From Liquidambar formosana (Eukaryota > Streptophyta > Magnoliopsida > Saxifragales > Altingiaceae), in assembly GCA_039720395.1 (NCBI GenBank), contig CM077828.1:15345764-15409763 (forward strand): a stretch of DNA of 64,000 nucleotides. Direction: 5' to 3'. Positions 44,711 to 58,285 of the stretch are shown in pieces. A model generated the notes under the pieces. The model saw nothing but the letters and a program-made list of their open reading frames with translations, was not told where the DNA came from and did no database searches. Both the position numbers and the translations under genes were made by a program. Every line of letters begins with the position of its first letter. The stretch's first letter is position 1.

Positions 44711-45239
44711 TAAGTTACATCGCTCTCTCCTAGGCATCCTTTGCCAGAGAGACTCCCCATCATGATATAAAATACACATTAAAGATAAAATAATAATTTT
44801 GTTATTGTGGGAAAAACTAAAATACGGATCAGGGTGGAGTCAGGAGTTATCTTCAATGCGGGCACAGTGTTATGATTTTGTGAAGTGAGAACTGAAAGCT
44901 CAGGAGAGTGTTTCTTTTCTTTGAAAAGATTACTTTTTGGTAATTATCTTCAAATGTAATACCAAAACAAGGCTTTTCTATCAACTTATTACAAATTTGC
45001 TATATATATATATATATATGCTTGAAATGACCACAAACTTATCGTTTACATAGATATTTGAATTGCCGCTAGTCCCTTGGTTTTATCAACAACCCCATTT
45101 AATTTATTTTAAAGTTTCAAGGTTTTATGGAAAATTTTGAAAGTTTTTATGAAAATAGATTGCATGGTTCACTTGAAAACATTATTTTGAACAACTTTGC
45201 AAAAGATAGTTTCTCCAAAATTTGTCATTTAAGTGAACT

Positions 45240-45497
45240 TGTAATGCCCCAAAAATTATATACAGTAAATATGTTCAATTTTTTTGAGTTCCGTATAAAT
45301 AAACCTTTTCAAAAATAAATTCCCTTTGAAAATATAGAGTATTGCGTAGTTGCGGTTAGTGATGGTTAACCCAAAACTCATCAATATACATTAGCCAACC
45401 AAATAAATAAAATTACATCAGTTTTAAATCTATATCTATACTACTTATAAAAGGTTGAATCTCAGAAAAACTTTTGAACGACCAATATATCCTTGTT

Positions 45498-45550
<53 letters not shown>

Positions 45551-46918
45551 ACGATTCCTTCAATTGAAACACATAGTAAATATTCTTATCATTTGGTATA
45601 ATTGGTAACAAATGAAAGTTAGATTTTAACTCAAACTCTTAACAAATTATAGTTAGATTTTTACTCAAATTTTTTTTCCTAGATCACTTATCAAGTTGTA
45701 TGATAATATATATAAATATAAATTCTTTAAATATTCCGTTTTATGAAGAAAATTTTTTTTGAATTTATATTTAAAGAGTTTTTAATCTTTCATTGACAAT
45801 TTTAATTAAAAAAAAAATAAAAATGTACTTTTGAATTTTAAACATTATCTTTTATGAAAAAATATAAAATCTTTATGTATTTATTTTTTTGTATAACTAA
45901 TATTATTTAAAAATATTCATGTGCAACACACGTGTGCTATATCTAGTAAAAATAAATGTACGCGATAATTTTTCAAAATCTCGACCCCAATTGTATTATG
46001 TGCCTTCAACAATGATCACTAGAAAATATATTGGAGTGAGCAACTAACAGCCCAATAGGAAATCTAATTCCTATGCAATAAATAATGTTTCAAATATTCT
46101 CACACATAGTACATACAATTATATTCAAAATAATATATAAATCGAATAATACGAACTCCAAATTATATACTTTAAATATAATCCACTTATCAATAATAAT
46201 TTAATTCCCAAATATATTAGCTTCAATAAAATCAACCACTATAATCCATGACATCAAATAATATCATTATCAATATTTATCAATTGCATAAATCAAATCT
46301 TAACATATGCTTCAAAATACTCATCATCCACTATACAAGAATTAAACCTCCTACCTCAAAAATGAATTAATAAAACAAAAAATCACAATTGTAAATGTGT
46401 AGATCAACTCAAAAAATACAAAATTTATAGTGATACATGACGGATTGGAGCTCCTATGCTCTAACCAAAGATAATCCACCCTTTTTCACTCTCTTGGCTT
46501 CCTCCCTGCCTCTATCTTTCTCTCCTCCCTTCTTCTCTATTTCTTTTTTTCTCTTCTTTTCTTTTTGTCCCTTCTTTCTCACGTCCCTATCTCCCTTTCT
46601 CTTTCTTCCTTATCTTTTCTTCTTTGTTCATCCTCCCATCCCTATCTCCTTTCTTTTCTTTCCTTTTTTCTTTTACAACTAATCCTTGCTTCTTCTTTCC
46701 TCCTCCTTTTCTTCTTTTGACTTTTCTTTCCTCCACCAGTGGGTTATATGTCACAATTCAATCATTTTCTTCATCCAAAGCAATTTAATGCAATGTCTCC
46801 CAATATTAAAGTGACCTCATTTTCATTTTCTATATAAAATATTTAAATTATCATCCTATTTACGATTCCACCGAATATACATGTAAAATTTAAACCAATA
46901 AATATTCTGGGTATCACA
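45240..46918. mobile_element. Solo LTR, family 1, copy in unit 2 (1679 bp with a nested Helitron)
   Basis: It begins TGTAATGCCCCAAAAATTAT and ends GGGTATCACA, with GAACT duplicated at 45,235-45,239 and 46,919-46,923. The unit 1 spacer copies (21,055 and 22,918) give the empty site. Without the 518-bp Helitron it is 1161 bases and aligns along its length with the LTR at 32,137, including the pyrimidine-rich stretch (46,490-46,740). Confidence 0.93.
45429..45946 (+). mobile_element. Non-autonomous Helitron nested in the solo LTR (518 bp)
   Basis: It begins TCTATATCTATACTACTTAT after an A and ends CACGTGTGCTATATCTAG before a T. The sister LTR at 32,327 reads CTTTAAATAAAAATAAATG without it. It contains a long (TA)n tract (about 45,500-45,547). 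Confidence 0.93.
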
Positions 46919-48573
46919 GAACTTGTTGACCATTTATAGTTTCTGTTTCAATTTTTACCAAAAAGTTTATATAAACGATATATTTTGGAAGAACTTTTTT
47001 CTACAAAATTGTTTAAAATGATATTTTTTAGTAAAAAATATATGATAGATTTTTATAAAATATTTTAATATTTTTCATAAAAATTTAAAAAATTTAAAAA
47101 ATTAAAATAAGTGAAGAATACTGATAAAACCGAATGGTGACAATAACCAACCCCAATCAAAGTATAGATTGAATTCATTTAATAAATAAATGAGCTCCAA
47201 CGAGCCTCAATTTATTTGTAAATTGTTCACGAACAACTTGATTAAGGTTGGTTCACTTTATCAATCAAGCAACGGGCGTGCACGTGGGCAGCGGTGCGTG
47301 CACGTGGGCTGTGGCAGGTACGCACGAGCAGCTTAACTCACCTTAACTAACATGCCGCAGCCCACGTGCATCGCAGCATGCACAGTTATGTCATGGGTCC
47401 GACTGTACATTCTACAATGATACAATCTATACAAAAGAATAAGCATAACTGATCTGACCCAATACTCAAAATATGGTCCAAATTTCAAACAACTTCCAAG
47501 TCAAAACAACAGCCACGTTTGTCCAACTTTGGTACTCCAAACAAAAATCAATTAAAGATAAATTAAAAATAAATTACATTTTGTCCCTCTGAATTTCAGA
47601 GAATTCATCCACTATTTTCTTAATCCATACATAAAACTAAATATTTTGTCTTCTAAATTATCACGAGTTGACAATTAATCTCTCTCCATCAATGCTTTGT
47701 CAACTTCAATGACAAAAGAAGTCATATGAGCTGCCCTTGACCATTTTAAGTCCTTAAATACTATTTTTATCCTTCTAGTATTACCTCTGTCTCATTGAAT
47801 TATAAAGTGTTCAACAACTTACATCAATTTTTTAAAACCTTCACACTTTCGTCACCTCAAATCATTTTTTATTTTTTTTAATTTTAATAAAATAATAAAA
47901 TTTAATTAACCGTTTGATTTACCTTGATGTTAATTTAGAGCTTAAAAATAATGGTTTGACATACATCATAGTTTAAATCTCTCAACGGGTAAAGCAAGAT
48001 CTTTTTAAAGAAATGACGCCATCCATGACAAGCTAAATGATTTTTTTATAATAAAAATGAAAGTTTAGTTGACCATTTAATTTACCTTGATATTGGTTTA
48101 GACCTTAAAAAACTGTCTTAACAAATATATATCATCGTTCAGATATCTCAAAGAATAAGTAGAATTTTTAAAAATAATGTAAAGAATGAGGTGTTTTGTT
48201 GAACATGGGGCCTATAGTTAAAGGGCCAAAGTGTATAGGTTTTAGAGAACAAGGGGTAAACTGCACGTGATAGGCATTTTCGAACTGTTAAAGGAGTTCA
48301 AAAAAATTCCCCTACGGTACGTAGTAGAAGTGGGGAAAAATTGTATCCCATAGAGTCTCAATGGCCCATGACAGCCCTTGAGGCCGAAAGCACATGCAAC
48401 CTCAAAACCTGACTCAAAACAACAGCCTTGTGTGTCCAAATTTGGTTGCCGCTAGAAGCCAAAAGTCAAGTGACGATAAATTTAACTCATGACATTGATT
48501 GAATCCGATACGTACCCCATTTTTTTTTTTTTCTTTTTTTCAGCAAAGAAGAATCTGATACCCCTCAAACTCC

Positions 48574-48580
48574 TATAAAT
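48574..48580 (+). promoter_or_regulatory. TATA box of TPS copy 2
   Basis: TATAAAT stands 60 bases before the ATG at 48,640, as in copy 1, so the pseudogene may still be transcribed. Confidence 0.7.
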
Positions 48581-48639
48581 GCCAAAGCAAACAAGCCGAA
48601 AACACAACCCCGGGCTATCCCCCTCATTTGAACTTTTAA

Positions 48640-51600
48640 ATGTCCTTTGCTCCAAACAAGAACAAAAGCATGTCTGTTCAATCTTCAACTGTTCTGCTAT
48701 CAAGCCAAAATGCTGCCCCTGAGGTCTTACCCCGGTCAGCAAAATTTCATCCCAGCATTTGGGGTGATCTTTTCGTTGATTACACTTCTGACAATTTGGT
48801 AAATACCATAAATATAGTATCCATAACATAATTTGTGCATGAGTGCATGAGGTGCAACTCATCTCTAAATTCTTCTATTACTAATAATAATGGGAAGAGC
48901 TAGCAATCCTATACGTGCGAGATTAATCCTTGACCAAGGCTCCACCTATAGGCAACTAAGGTTGTTACCTAAGGTGGTCCTTGTTAGTTTTAATTTCAAA
49001 AGCAATTTTTTGAATTTTCTAATTTCGGCCATATGAAACCCTAATCCAATGGCCAAGTTGAGCTCGGCACACTGCTAAGCTTTTACAATTCAACACTAAA
49101 TCTCAGTCCAGGTTTCACTAGCCATGAACGTACTCTGTTAGAGTTTATTATAGTAATTGTATTTCTATTGCATCTCTTCTTTGTCAAACTCTCACACATT
49201 TTCTTCTTCTTTTCATTTGTCATTTTCTTCTTTCTCTCAATGTTTGAATATATATTCACTAATGCAATCAACACATGATATCTATTTTTACATTATTCAA
49301 TGATCTTATAAACTATCTTTAACTTTGGAACAAAAATTAGAGGATATTGCAATTATTCATGAATTCTTTTATTCTCAGAATGTCCGATTAATTCTATTGT
49401 CCTCTAAATTAACTTTACATTTTAGTTTCTTTAGACTTTATTTATTTCATTTTTAAGGGTGTTTTTTTGCTTGTAAGTATTTTTTTTCCTAAATAAAAAA
49501 TATGTCTTTTGGCTAAAAAATGTGGATCGATATAAGAAAACATAGGAAAATAGAGGTAAATAAATTAATTCAATTTCAAAGAGGCCTCAGTTAGAGTTTT
49601 TGCCTTAGGTAGTAATTATATTGAGCCAACCCTATTTCTGTCACAATTGTGTGGCCATGAGTTTGACCTATCATTGTAAACCTAGACAATCAAGGTCTTA
49701 AAAGTCCCACTTGTGGATCACATTAAACTATCAAATACAATAGATGTAATGCAATATATGTGATATATGGAAGGCCTCTCAGGCCTTCTCTCAATATCAT
49801 AGTAAAACTAATCAATTAAGGTCTCAAAATTCCCACATTGTGTCTTGATCCTCAGTTGGGAATTGTTAACAGCTCCTAAAAGAATCTCCAATGATGTGGC
49901 ATGATAAGCTCCTCATATATAGTGCTATTGATCCCTTCTAGCCCTTCTCTATTTTCACACCACATTATGGGGTTGTTCTTTCAGTGCGCATAAGACCTTT
50001 CATGCATGATTGATGCGCCTCAACAATCCTCACTTCATCTCCATCATCATTTTTCATATTGAAACTCCACATAAGAATGCTGTAAGAGTGGCATATTCCT
50101 TATAAAGAAAGGGGAGTTACGTCAGTTTTTTTTATCCTGATTAAAATGACAGCAGTACCTTTCATATATGTTTTGATGCGCCACAACATAATGAAATTTT
50201 CTTGTGCAGTCAATTGATGCTAGTATGGAAAGACAAATTGAAGAACTGAAAGTAGAAGTGAGGAGGAAGTTAGTTGTTGATGCCACTACGGGTAAACCTT
50301 CACAAAAGTTGAACATGATTGACGCAGTTCAAAGATTGGGGGTGGCTTATCATTTTGAAACCGAGGTCAAAGACGCATCGGAACATATTTACCTTACCTA
50401 TGATCTTGATGAGAATAATGATGATGATGCCCTCTACAATGTTGCCCTTCGCTTCAGGCTTCTTCGACAACAAGGGTACAATGTTTCATGTGGTACGTAG
50501 GTACCTCACCATGTGTTTATCTTGACTCCACATGAACAAAAATGTGCATGTATTTGTGTATATGAATTTCTTGTCTGTTAAATGTGTGGCTTAGCCTTCA
50601 CCTCAAAGTACTTTTGGCTTAGCACAACAGTATGTTGACTTCAAAAATTTGTCTCTTTGGGTCTTAAGCCCAAAAAGCACTTCTTTAGTTGGAGTGCTCA
50701 ACGCCATTGTACAAACCCATCTTAAGCATCATCCGCAACCGATATGAGACACTAACATTATCCATACGTACATATATGCTCAAACATTCACCATCCGCAT
50801 TGTGTTTATAAAGGACTAGAATTTGGGGCGCACATAGTGTAAAAGGAATATTAAAAAATAAATTAGAGGGAAATACTGATAAAAAAAATTACTTTTAAAA
50901 TTTTGAATTTAAAAATGGGGGTATGGAAGAGAGAGAGAGAGAGAGAGAGAGATGAGACGGCTAGTTACAGAATAGATAATACCCACCTTATCCAACCTAA
51001 AAAACTATTTTAACCCTAGCTTTTAGGTCTTTAATAGGAGCATTTCAAAATGTACATCCAACCAAAATTTCCAACCCTTTTATATATTAGTATAGATATG
51101 TATTTAATGTGTTGGGTGCATATGGATGCAAATGTATTCAACAAGTTCAAGGACAACAAAGGTAATTTCTTGAATTCTATCATTGGGGATGTGTGGGGCA
51201 TGCTAAGCTTGTATGAAGCTACCCACCTCTGAGTGCATGGAGAAGACGTATTAGATCAAGCGCTGGCATTTTGTAGCACTCACCTTCAGTCTATAGCAAC
51301 CCAACTAAGCTCACTTCTTGCAACACAAGTAATCCATGCTCTAAAGCAACCCATCTACAAGGGCATGCCGAGGTTGGAGGCAAAGCAATACATCTCATTC
51401 TATCAACAAGAAGATTTACATGATGAAACTCTGCTAAGGCTCGCACAATTAGATTTCAACCGATTACAAAAGATTCACCACAAAGAGCTATGTGAAATCA
51501 CAAAGTAGATTCTTTAAACTTATTAATACTCCCTATGATCTTGTCTGATTCTCACATTTGAAAAAATATGTTTTTTAAGAAAACCATTTTAAATGCTTTT

Positions 51601-53773
51601 ACATCGATATAATTGTTTGACCATACCAATTTAATCCTCAAGTGTACAAAATATTGAAAAAGTAAAATATTTATAAGAAAATGTATTTTAGAAATCAATT
51701 AAAACAAGTTTGACTTTTTGAATGGCAGAATAATTTTGGAACATTACTATAAATAAATAAATAAATAAAGACAGTAAAAAATGAACGAAGGGAGTAATTT
51801 GGAAATTTATTATTGGAATGGATTTAAGATATACTGGTGTTTTGATTTTAGGTGGTGAAAAGATTTGGATTTTGCAACAAAGCTGCCTTTTGCTAGAGAC
51901 AGAATGGTGGAATGCTACTTTTGGATGTTGGGGGTCTACTTTGAGCCCGAGTATTACCTCGGTAGAAAGATACTTACCAAAATTATTACCATGACCTCGG
52001 TTATGGATGATATCTTTGATTTGTATAGTACAATTGAAGAACTTGAGCTCTTTATGGAAGGCCTCGAGAGGTTTGTTAAACCTGAACTTCACTTGTGTTT
52101 TATGTGCCGCAATTTTTAACAAAACACACACACACACACACATATATATATGGCCTTTACTGGAGAAGCATGTAAAAGAAGAATCAGTGCTGCTAACCCT
52201 TTGTGCTTAGGCTTTATTGAATTTATTTGAGTTTGATTTTAGGTGGGATATGAGCACCATTGATCAACTCCCCAAATACATGAAAATATACTATCGGGCA
52301 CTCTTGGATATTTACAGCGAATTAGAAGATGATTTGGCTAAAGAAGGAAGATCCTACCGCCTTTATTATGCGAAAGAAGCTGTAAGCATTCTTTGTAATT
52401 ATCCTATATATGATAGGAAATTTAACTAGCTTGGGAGGGGGGGGGGGAGGGGGAACAAAAAAACAAAAAAACTATGATCATGATGACATTGTTTTTCACA
52501 ATGCTTATAATTGACTTTGATGAGAATTTTGAATTTCTTGGTTGAATGAACCAGCTGAAAAATCAAGCAAGGGCCTATTTTATGGAAGCAAAATGGTTGA
52601 GTGAAAAATATGTGCCAACAATAGAGGAGTATCTATACGTTGCATCACCCAGCTCAACTTATCCCTTGTTCACAACCACATCTTTCACTAGAATGGGAGA
52701 TTTTGTAACCAAGGAGGCTTTTGAATGGGTTCTTAATGAGCCCAATACTATTGTTAATGCTGCATCAATAATTAGCTGGATCATGAATGACCTGGTGTCC
52801 CATGAGGTACGGATTAAAGACAATTCCTTTTTTTTTTTTCTTTTGCTTTTATCACTGGAGGTTTTGAGATGCTTATGCATTCGATTAATCTTTCCAAGCA
52901 TATGTAGTCTCCCCTATCCCATATGTAGAGCCAAATGAATAAGGTCAATTCTACAATAAACTAAATTTCAACGTAGGACTAAACCAATGTTTTCAAAGAA
53001 CCAAAGTACAAAACCAAAGAATATATAATTGGATATTTTGGATAGGTTTCAATTTACTAGAAGAAAATTAATATCTTAATATTTTATCATTATTAGTTTG
53101 AACACGTCCAGTCCTATAAGGACGACATTTGGGTTGTTCCCCATTAATATGTAGGATGTACGCTACAATCCATTTATACATTATAAGATACAACCCCTAA
53201 TATATGATACAAATATAAAAAAAAAAATCAGTGCGTGTCGATGAGATTGGATCCCACCCCACGCCACCCCTATAGCTTCCTCTACTTCGTCCTATGAGCC
53301 TAGCTATGACAGTTTCTTTGCTAAACTTGTTGAGTCTAGTTTCCACAGTGGCATGGTGCCTTCGGTTATTCTTTGGTTTCCCATTTAACCAGAGAATTCT
53401 TCTCCCTTGGCAATTATTACTATTTTTTACTAGGTGGAAGTGACTAATTGGTGTCATTGGGCGTTTTTGTATGCAGTTTGAGCAAAAGAGAGGACACGTT
53501 GCCTCAGCTGTTGAATGCTACATGAAGCAACATGGGGTCTCAAAGCAAGAGGCGCATGAGGAGCTGCAAAAACAAGTCACAAATGCATGGAAAGACATAA
53601 ATCAAGAATGCCTCAAACCGACCACGACTATCCCAATGACTCTCCTCACGCAAGTTCTCAACCTTGCACGAGTGAGTTATGTAGTGTATAGGGATGGCGA
53701 TGGCTACACTAATTCCAAGTTGCTGCTAAAAGATTATATAGTTTCACTGCTCATCGATCCTATGGCAATATAA
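48640..53773 (+). pseudogene. Terpene synthase copy 2, disabled by a splice-site loss and two nonsense codons
   Basis: The exons correspond one to one with copy 1 and have identical lengths: 48640-48798, 50210-50492, 51132-51504, 51852-52070, 52243-52381, 52555-52806 and 53477-53773. RDR, DDIFD and the NDLVSHE...E site are readable. Lesions: the acceptor before exon 3 is AA instead of AG (51,130-51,131); codon 181 is TGA (51,230-51,232; CGA in copy 1); codon 274 is TGA (51,856-51,858; TGG in copy 1). The first Arg of RRx8W is Pro. Exon 7 differs at 7 of 98 residues by my count. It cannot make a full enzyme. Transcripts could still be a source of small or antisense regulatory RNA, but that is speculation. 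Confidence 0.93.
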
Positions 53774-55237
53774 GCGTGGATGGAGCATGCATGCTCTCTA
53801 GCTATCATTTCACATGGTTTGGGGTCTGCCTTTAATAATGTAGTATTGTTTTCTATCTTCATGCTTGAATGGTTGTTTTGTTTTTCATGTTTGAATGGGT
53901 GTTGTTTTCTTGTTTTGAAGGGAATAAATGGCATTTCAATGCTGTCTATGTATTGAACCATAAATGTTACCTCATCTTTACGCTGATGGTGATTTGGTAA
54001 TTTAATCATTTTACTTACAAAGAAATGAGATAAGAACAATCCCACTTAGGTGACCACATGTTGATATCACTTATATTAATATCATGCATTAGAGATTGTA
54101 CCTCATTATAAACCCAATGTACCCCTTAGCTTACTAATACACGAGAGACAACTTAACATGTGGAAGCAATAAATAGACTAGCAACCTAAAAGTAAAGTAA
54201 GGAAGTAGGTCGTGGATTCTTGTCTAGGGAGATTCTGAGGATTTATAATCACTTAAATATCATTTTGTCTCACTTCGCTATATACTCTAAAGTCTCAATC
54301 GGATCCAAGAGTCCTTCAAATAAAGCCTTTTGAGCCTTTATAGGAGAGGATTGCTTGTGGGGGGCGGTTCCCCTTAATTTTATTTTTGTATCCCCTTACT
54401 TTAATTTTCAAAATTTTATGATAAATATAAAAAGTTTTTATGAAAACGAACCCTGTTGCCCACTAGAAAACATAATTTCGACCAACTTTGTATATGATAG
54501 ATTTAAAAAAACTTTATTGTGTAAAATTATTCAAAATGATATTTTTAGTAAAAAGTGCGGGCACTTTTTATATTTTTCATAAAATCTTGAAAAATTAAAA
54601 TATGTGGGAAGTACAAATAAAATAAAGGGCTCCCTTGCGTGTGAGTGTGTGACCAAGCTGGATGGTATATGGGCTCTGTAGATCGTAGCCAATAGAAAGC
54701 CGCTCAAGGTCTCGTAAACTGACAAACCTGCCATCATCCCCTACCACCTTAGGGCTACGAACACAAGGTAGTAGTTGGGTTTGTAGTCCAAATCCAATTC
54801 TTAGCCCAGAAAAAGCTCACAGTGGCTTTCAAACATCGGCCCACTTGATTTTCAGTAAGTTCTATCCGTTTTAACACGGAGTATTATTTTTTCTGCTGCA
54901 ATTGTTTAAATTGAATAAGTTTAAATTTATTATTTTTCCAACCATCTTGAAAGTGATTTTCCGTGTTTAATAAATTTTTAGTCAATATTTGGAGGCGCCA
55001 TTTTTAACATGTCTATGCTTTAGGATAATGCTTGGATTATTTATATATGAGTATTTGAATGGGAAAAAAAATGAGGAAAGTGTAATTGATATGTGAATGG
55101 GGGAAAAAGAAAAAAACCTAATTATTTAAAAGAGTAACCATCTAGAGAATTCAAAAATGAGAAAAGGATTGATGACCCATCAGCAACCAAAGCATCGGGT
55201 CATAGACTCATACTTCTTCTTCTTCTTTTCTTCTTCT

Positions 55238-55279
<42 letters not shown>

Positions 55280-56079
55280 CTTGGATTGTTATGAATACAT
55301 GATAGGTTGGTTTACATTATTATAATGTTGGAAATTTAAGAGTTTTATTTTAAGGAAGTTAACACATTAAATTCTTCCTTTGACTGAACGTTTGGTGTAG
55401 GTTCTTATCTTCACCCTCTTTGTCTCTTTTCTTCTCCAATTCTCATATTCTCTTCTATTTTATTTTATCTATTTTTTCTTTGGGCAATTTAGATGCGTTC
55501 TTGGCACTTGTTTGCTTTAAACGTGCACTATGGATGAGACCGCTTGAAAGGAACTGGGTTGTATCTTGGAGCCGTATATAACCTCCAGTACCTACACATG
55601 AAAAGGCATATGCGACTTCAGGATAGCGAATACATGCCTCACTAATTCCCTCAGGTTATGTTTTCTTTACTTTATTCCTTTTACTTTATGCGTTAATATT
55701 GATTGATGTATACTTGTTCTATTATATTGTTAATTTGATATTCTATCTAATTGTGTAATCATTTATATTTGTATAATTATTCATAGTGTAGTGGTTAAAT
55801 AAATTTCCCTAATCACTTTTCTAACCCCCCCCCCCCCCCCCATGGTACATTATTAGAATTCCAAATCACATATCTATAATAATTTTTTCAATTTTTTTTT
55901 CTTTACAGACGTGACTGATGACGTGTAATGCCATGTTATTACAACATTAGAAAAAAAAAATTTAACTTACTAAAATTTATCAAATAAAAAGGTAACAACA
56001 TCATTTTTTTTTATTTTTTATTTTTTATTTTTTTGTGCTGGCTTGGTGTGTTACATCAGCAATCTCAATATAATTTTCA

Positions 56080-56115
<36 letters not shown>

Positions 56116-56243
56116 GAAGAAGGGGATTTGGCCATTAATCTAGCATATAAGATTTAATTAGCAATTAGTCAAACCAACTTTCTTTTTTAACTACTCCATA
56201 TTTAATCCATTTGGCTCTTTTCTTTCCAAAAATACCCTTGTCG

Positions 56244-56282
<39 letters not shown>

Positions 56283-56321
56283 CTGCAACCTACATTTTCT
56301 CCTCTCTCTCTCCTTTGATCT
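53774..56321. other. 3' flank of TPS copy 2 and intergenic sequence, no gene
   Basis: It matches 30,229-34,199 of unit 1 minus the solo LTR and Helitron. It includes a T-rich tract at 55,205-55,274, a poly-C tract near 55,828-55,841, a poly-A tract at 56,081-56,114 and a (CT)n tract near 56,247-56,279. No gene is seen. Confidence 0.5.
54355..54635. repeat. Fold-back MITE downstream of TPS copy 2
   Basis: The counterpart of 30,811-31,080, with ends GGGGGCGGTTCCCCTTAATT and (other strand) GGGAGCCCTTTATTTTATTT. Confidence 0.7.
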
Positions 56322-56472
56322 CAGACGTCGACAATATCCCCACCGACACCCCCATCATCGTCCCCATCAATTGCTCTTGTTCCTATCGTTACTCCTCTTA
56401 CACCTTGAAAACCACGTTTGAGATGTACTTCATCATGGCCAACAACATTGACCACTCAAAACTCCCACAATA
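56322..56472 (+). pseudogene. LysM receptor-like kinase fragment, unit 2, uninterrupted
   Basis: The frame reads SDVDNIPTDTPIIVPINCSC, then YSSYTLKTTFEMYFIMANN and IDHSKLPQ before a TAG at about 56,470. This is a piece of a LYK4/LYK5-like LysM ectodomain, recognised by the VPINCSC pattern and the Y-F-I-x-A-N-N pattern. Everything downstream (other LysM, membrane and kinase parts) is absent. It gives the empty site for the hAT-like element in unit 1. Confidence 0.7.
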
Positions 56473-57660
56473 GTCAGAGCCTGTCGGTGGGCCTAAATCT
56501 GGTAGTCCCTCAAAGCCTCTGAGACGCCATTTTTCTCATTGTCGAAGAACATGATGTGCCGGGGATTATCCTCAAAGGAGCTTTGCATTGCAGCACATGG
56601 TCGTGGCCCGGGTGAACGACCATTTTGGTAGTAACATGCAGTGAGCTGGAGTTACTGTTGCTCATCAAATATATGTCAGTCCTTAGGCTGCATGTGAGAA
56701 TGATTACATTAGGCAGATTCCTGTTTATTTACAAGTGATGGACTTTAAAATGAAATGTGCTCTATTTCTTGGTGAATGCTTTTAAAGCTCTGGTGCTGAG
56801 GAGCTGTGGTGTTTTTTTGGACATTGACAAAAAGCATTGTTTTTACAAATCCTCATCTTTTCGAATTCTTCTCCTACTATCAAAGTCAAAAATCATAGGT
56901 TGTGATTCAATGCAGTATAATTGTTGGGGGTGTTGATGTGCACATGTTCTTAGAAATTTGTGTTTAATTTGTTCATTCTTAGATCAATAAAGTTTACTGT
57001 TTAATCCTTTTTTTTAAAGAGAAACAAACATTGAAATTTTACAGTATTACAAAGTAGATTGTGCCAAATTATAAAATTTTATAGTTTTAAATTTTTTAAT
57101 AATTACCAAATCAATATGGATTTTGTTTCGAAAATGTCGACAAGTAGGTTCCTTTTTTTTTTTTTTTTATTTAAATTTAATGTGTATATTGCAAGTTATA
57201 AGTTTGTAAAAATTGGAACACTTAAAAACAAAGTTAGTTAGATAGGATACCCCTAATAACAAAAAAGGGAACACCAAAAAACCTCTTGCTTACTAATTGC
57301 TGATATTTTATCTAGTTATGGACTAATTGCCAATTTTCCTTTTAAAAAATTAAGAAATTTGTTAGGAATGAATAAGTCCTCTAAGGATTTTCCCCATTGA
57401 TGTTTGAGGAAAGTACGTACATTTTTCTTACTTGTTAAGTGGTGGATCTCGGGTTCAAACTTATGAAAAAACATTGATACTCATTTGTTGATATTTAGAG
57501 CCGGGTTATGAAAAGTAGTCATATCTATCTATTGCCCGAAAAACAAAAATGAAAAACAAAAGTACATTTAATGCATTCATTTTGATAGACCGTATTTTAG
57601 TTTTCCCCATAATGACAAAATTATTATTTTATCTTTAATGTGTAGTTTATATCATGAAAA

Positions 57661-58285
57661 ATGATATTTTGATGTGCGTTGCATGTGAAAATTTTTGTGG
57701 GTTAGAAAAAGAAACCTTCAAGGACTGTGTATTATTATTATTATTATTACTTTTTTTTTTGGCAATTGAAAATGTTGCAAAAGACTAATTAAAATATATA
57801 TTTCGTGAGAGAGGAAAATCTTAACATAATCAATAATAAAATATTATTTTATACACCTAAAACTTGTATGCCTATGTTCAATTTTGTGCAAAATGATCAC
57901 AGATGTTGTACCAAGGAAATTCAAATTAAGGTACGAGAAGGATTTTTATTTTTACAGGAAAGCAAAGATTTTAATTTGTTTTTTATTTTTATCTTTTTGT
58001 AATCGAGATTGAATGTAGATGACTACATGGTAAATGGTGAAACATGCAGGTAAGATAAGAGAAATAACGACTTTAAATTAATAGAAAAACATAAAATATT
58101 TGGAACATTGAGATTGCGTATCTTTTTTTAGATAAGTTAGATTGCAATAATCTCTTGCAAATTGTTGAAAATTTTAAAAATTTTGAATTGAAATCATAGA
58201 TTAATAAAAAAATTTAAAATTTTATTTTTTAGTAGAATGTGGATAAAAAAGAAAGTAAATTGTTTACTTTTAGCACGATACCTCT
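57661..58285. other. AT-rich sequence found only in unit 2, no gene
   Basis: It sits between the two internal repeat copies. A 65-codon open frame (57,805-58,002) has no recognisable similarity. A (TTA)n tract lies near 57,731-57,750. Confidence 0.45.

Larger units (their letters stand above)
45080..47110. repeat. Fold-back MITE interrupted by a solo LTR
   Basis: The left arm (45,110-45,239) and right arm (46,919-47,110) match the intact element at 20,880-21,245. The interruption at GAACT is a retroelement insertion. Confidence 0.85.
44711..48427 (+). repeat. Upstream spacer of unit 2 (single copy)
   Basis: It corresponds to 20,560-22,450 of unit 1. It contains a fold-back element (45,080-47,110) interrupted by a solo LTR, and AT-rich sequence from 47,120 to 48,427. 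I see no gene. Confidence 0.7.
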
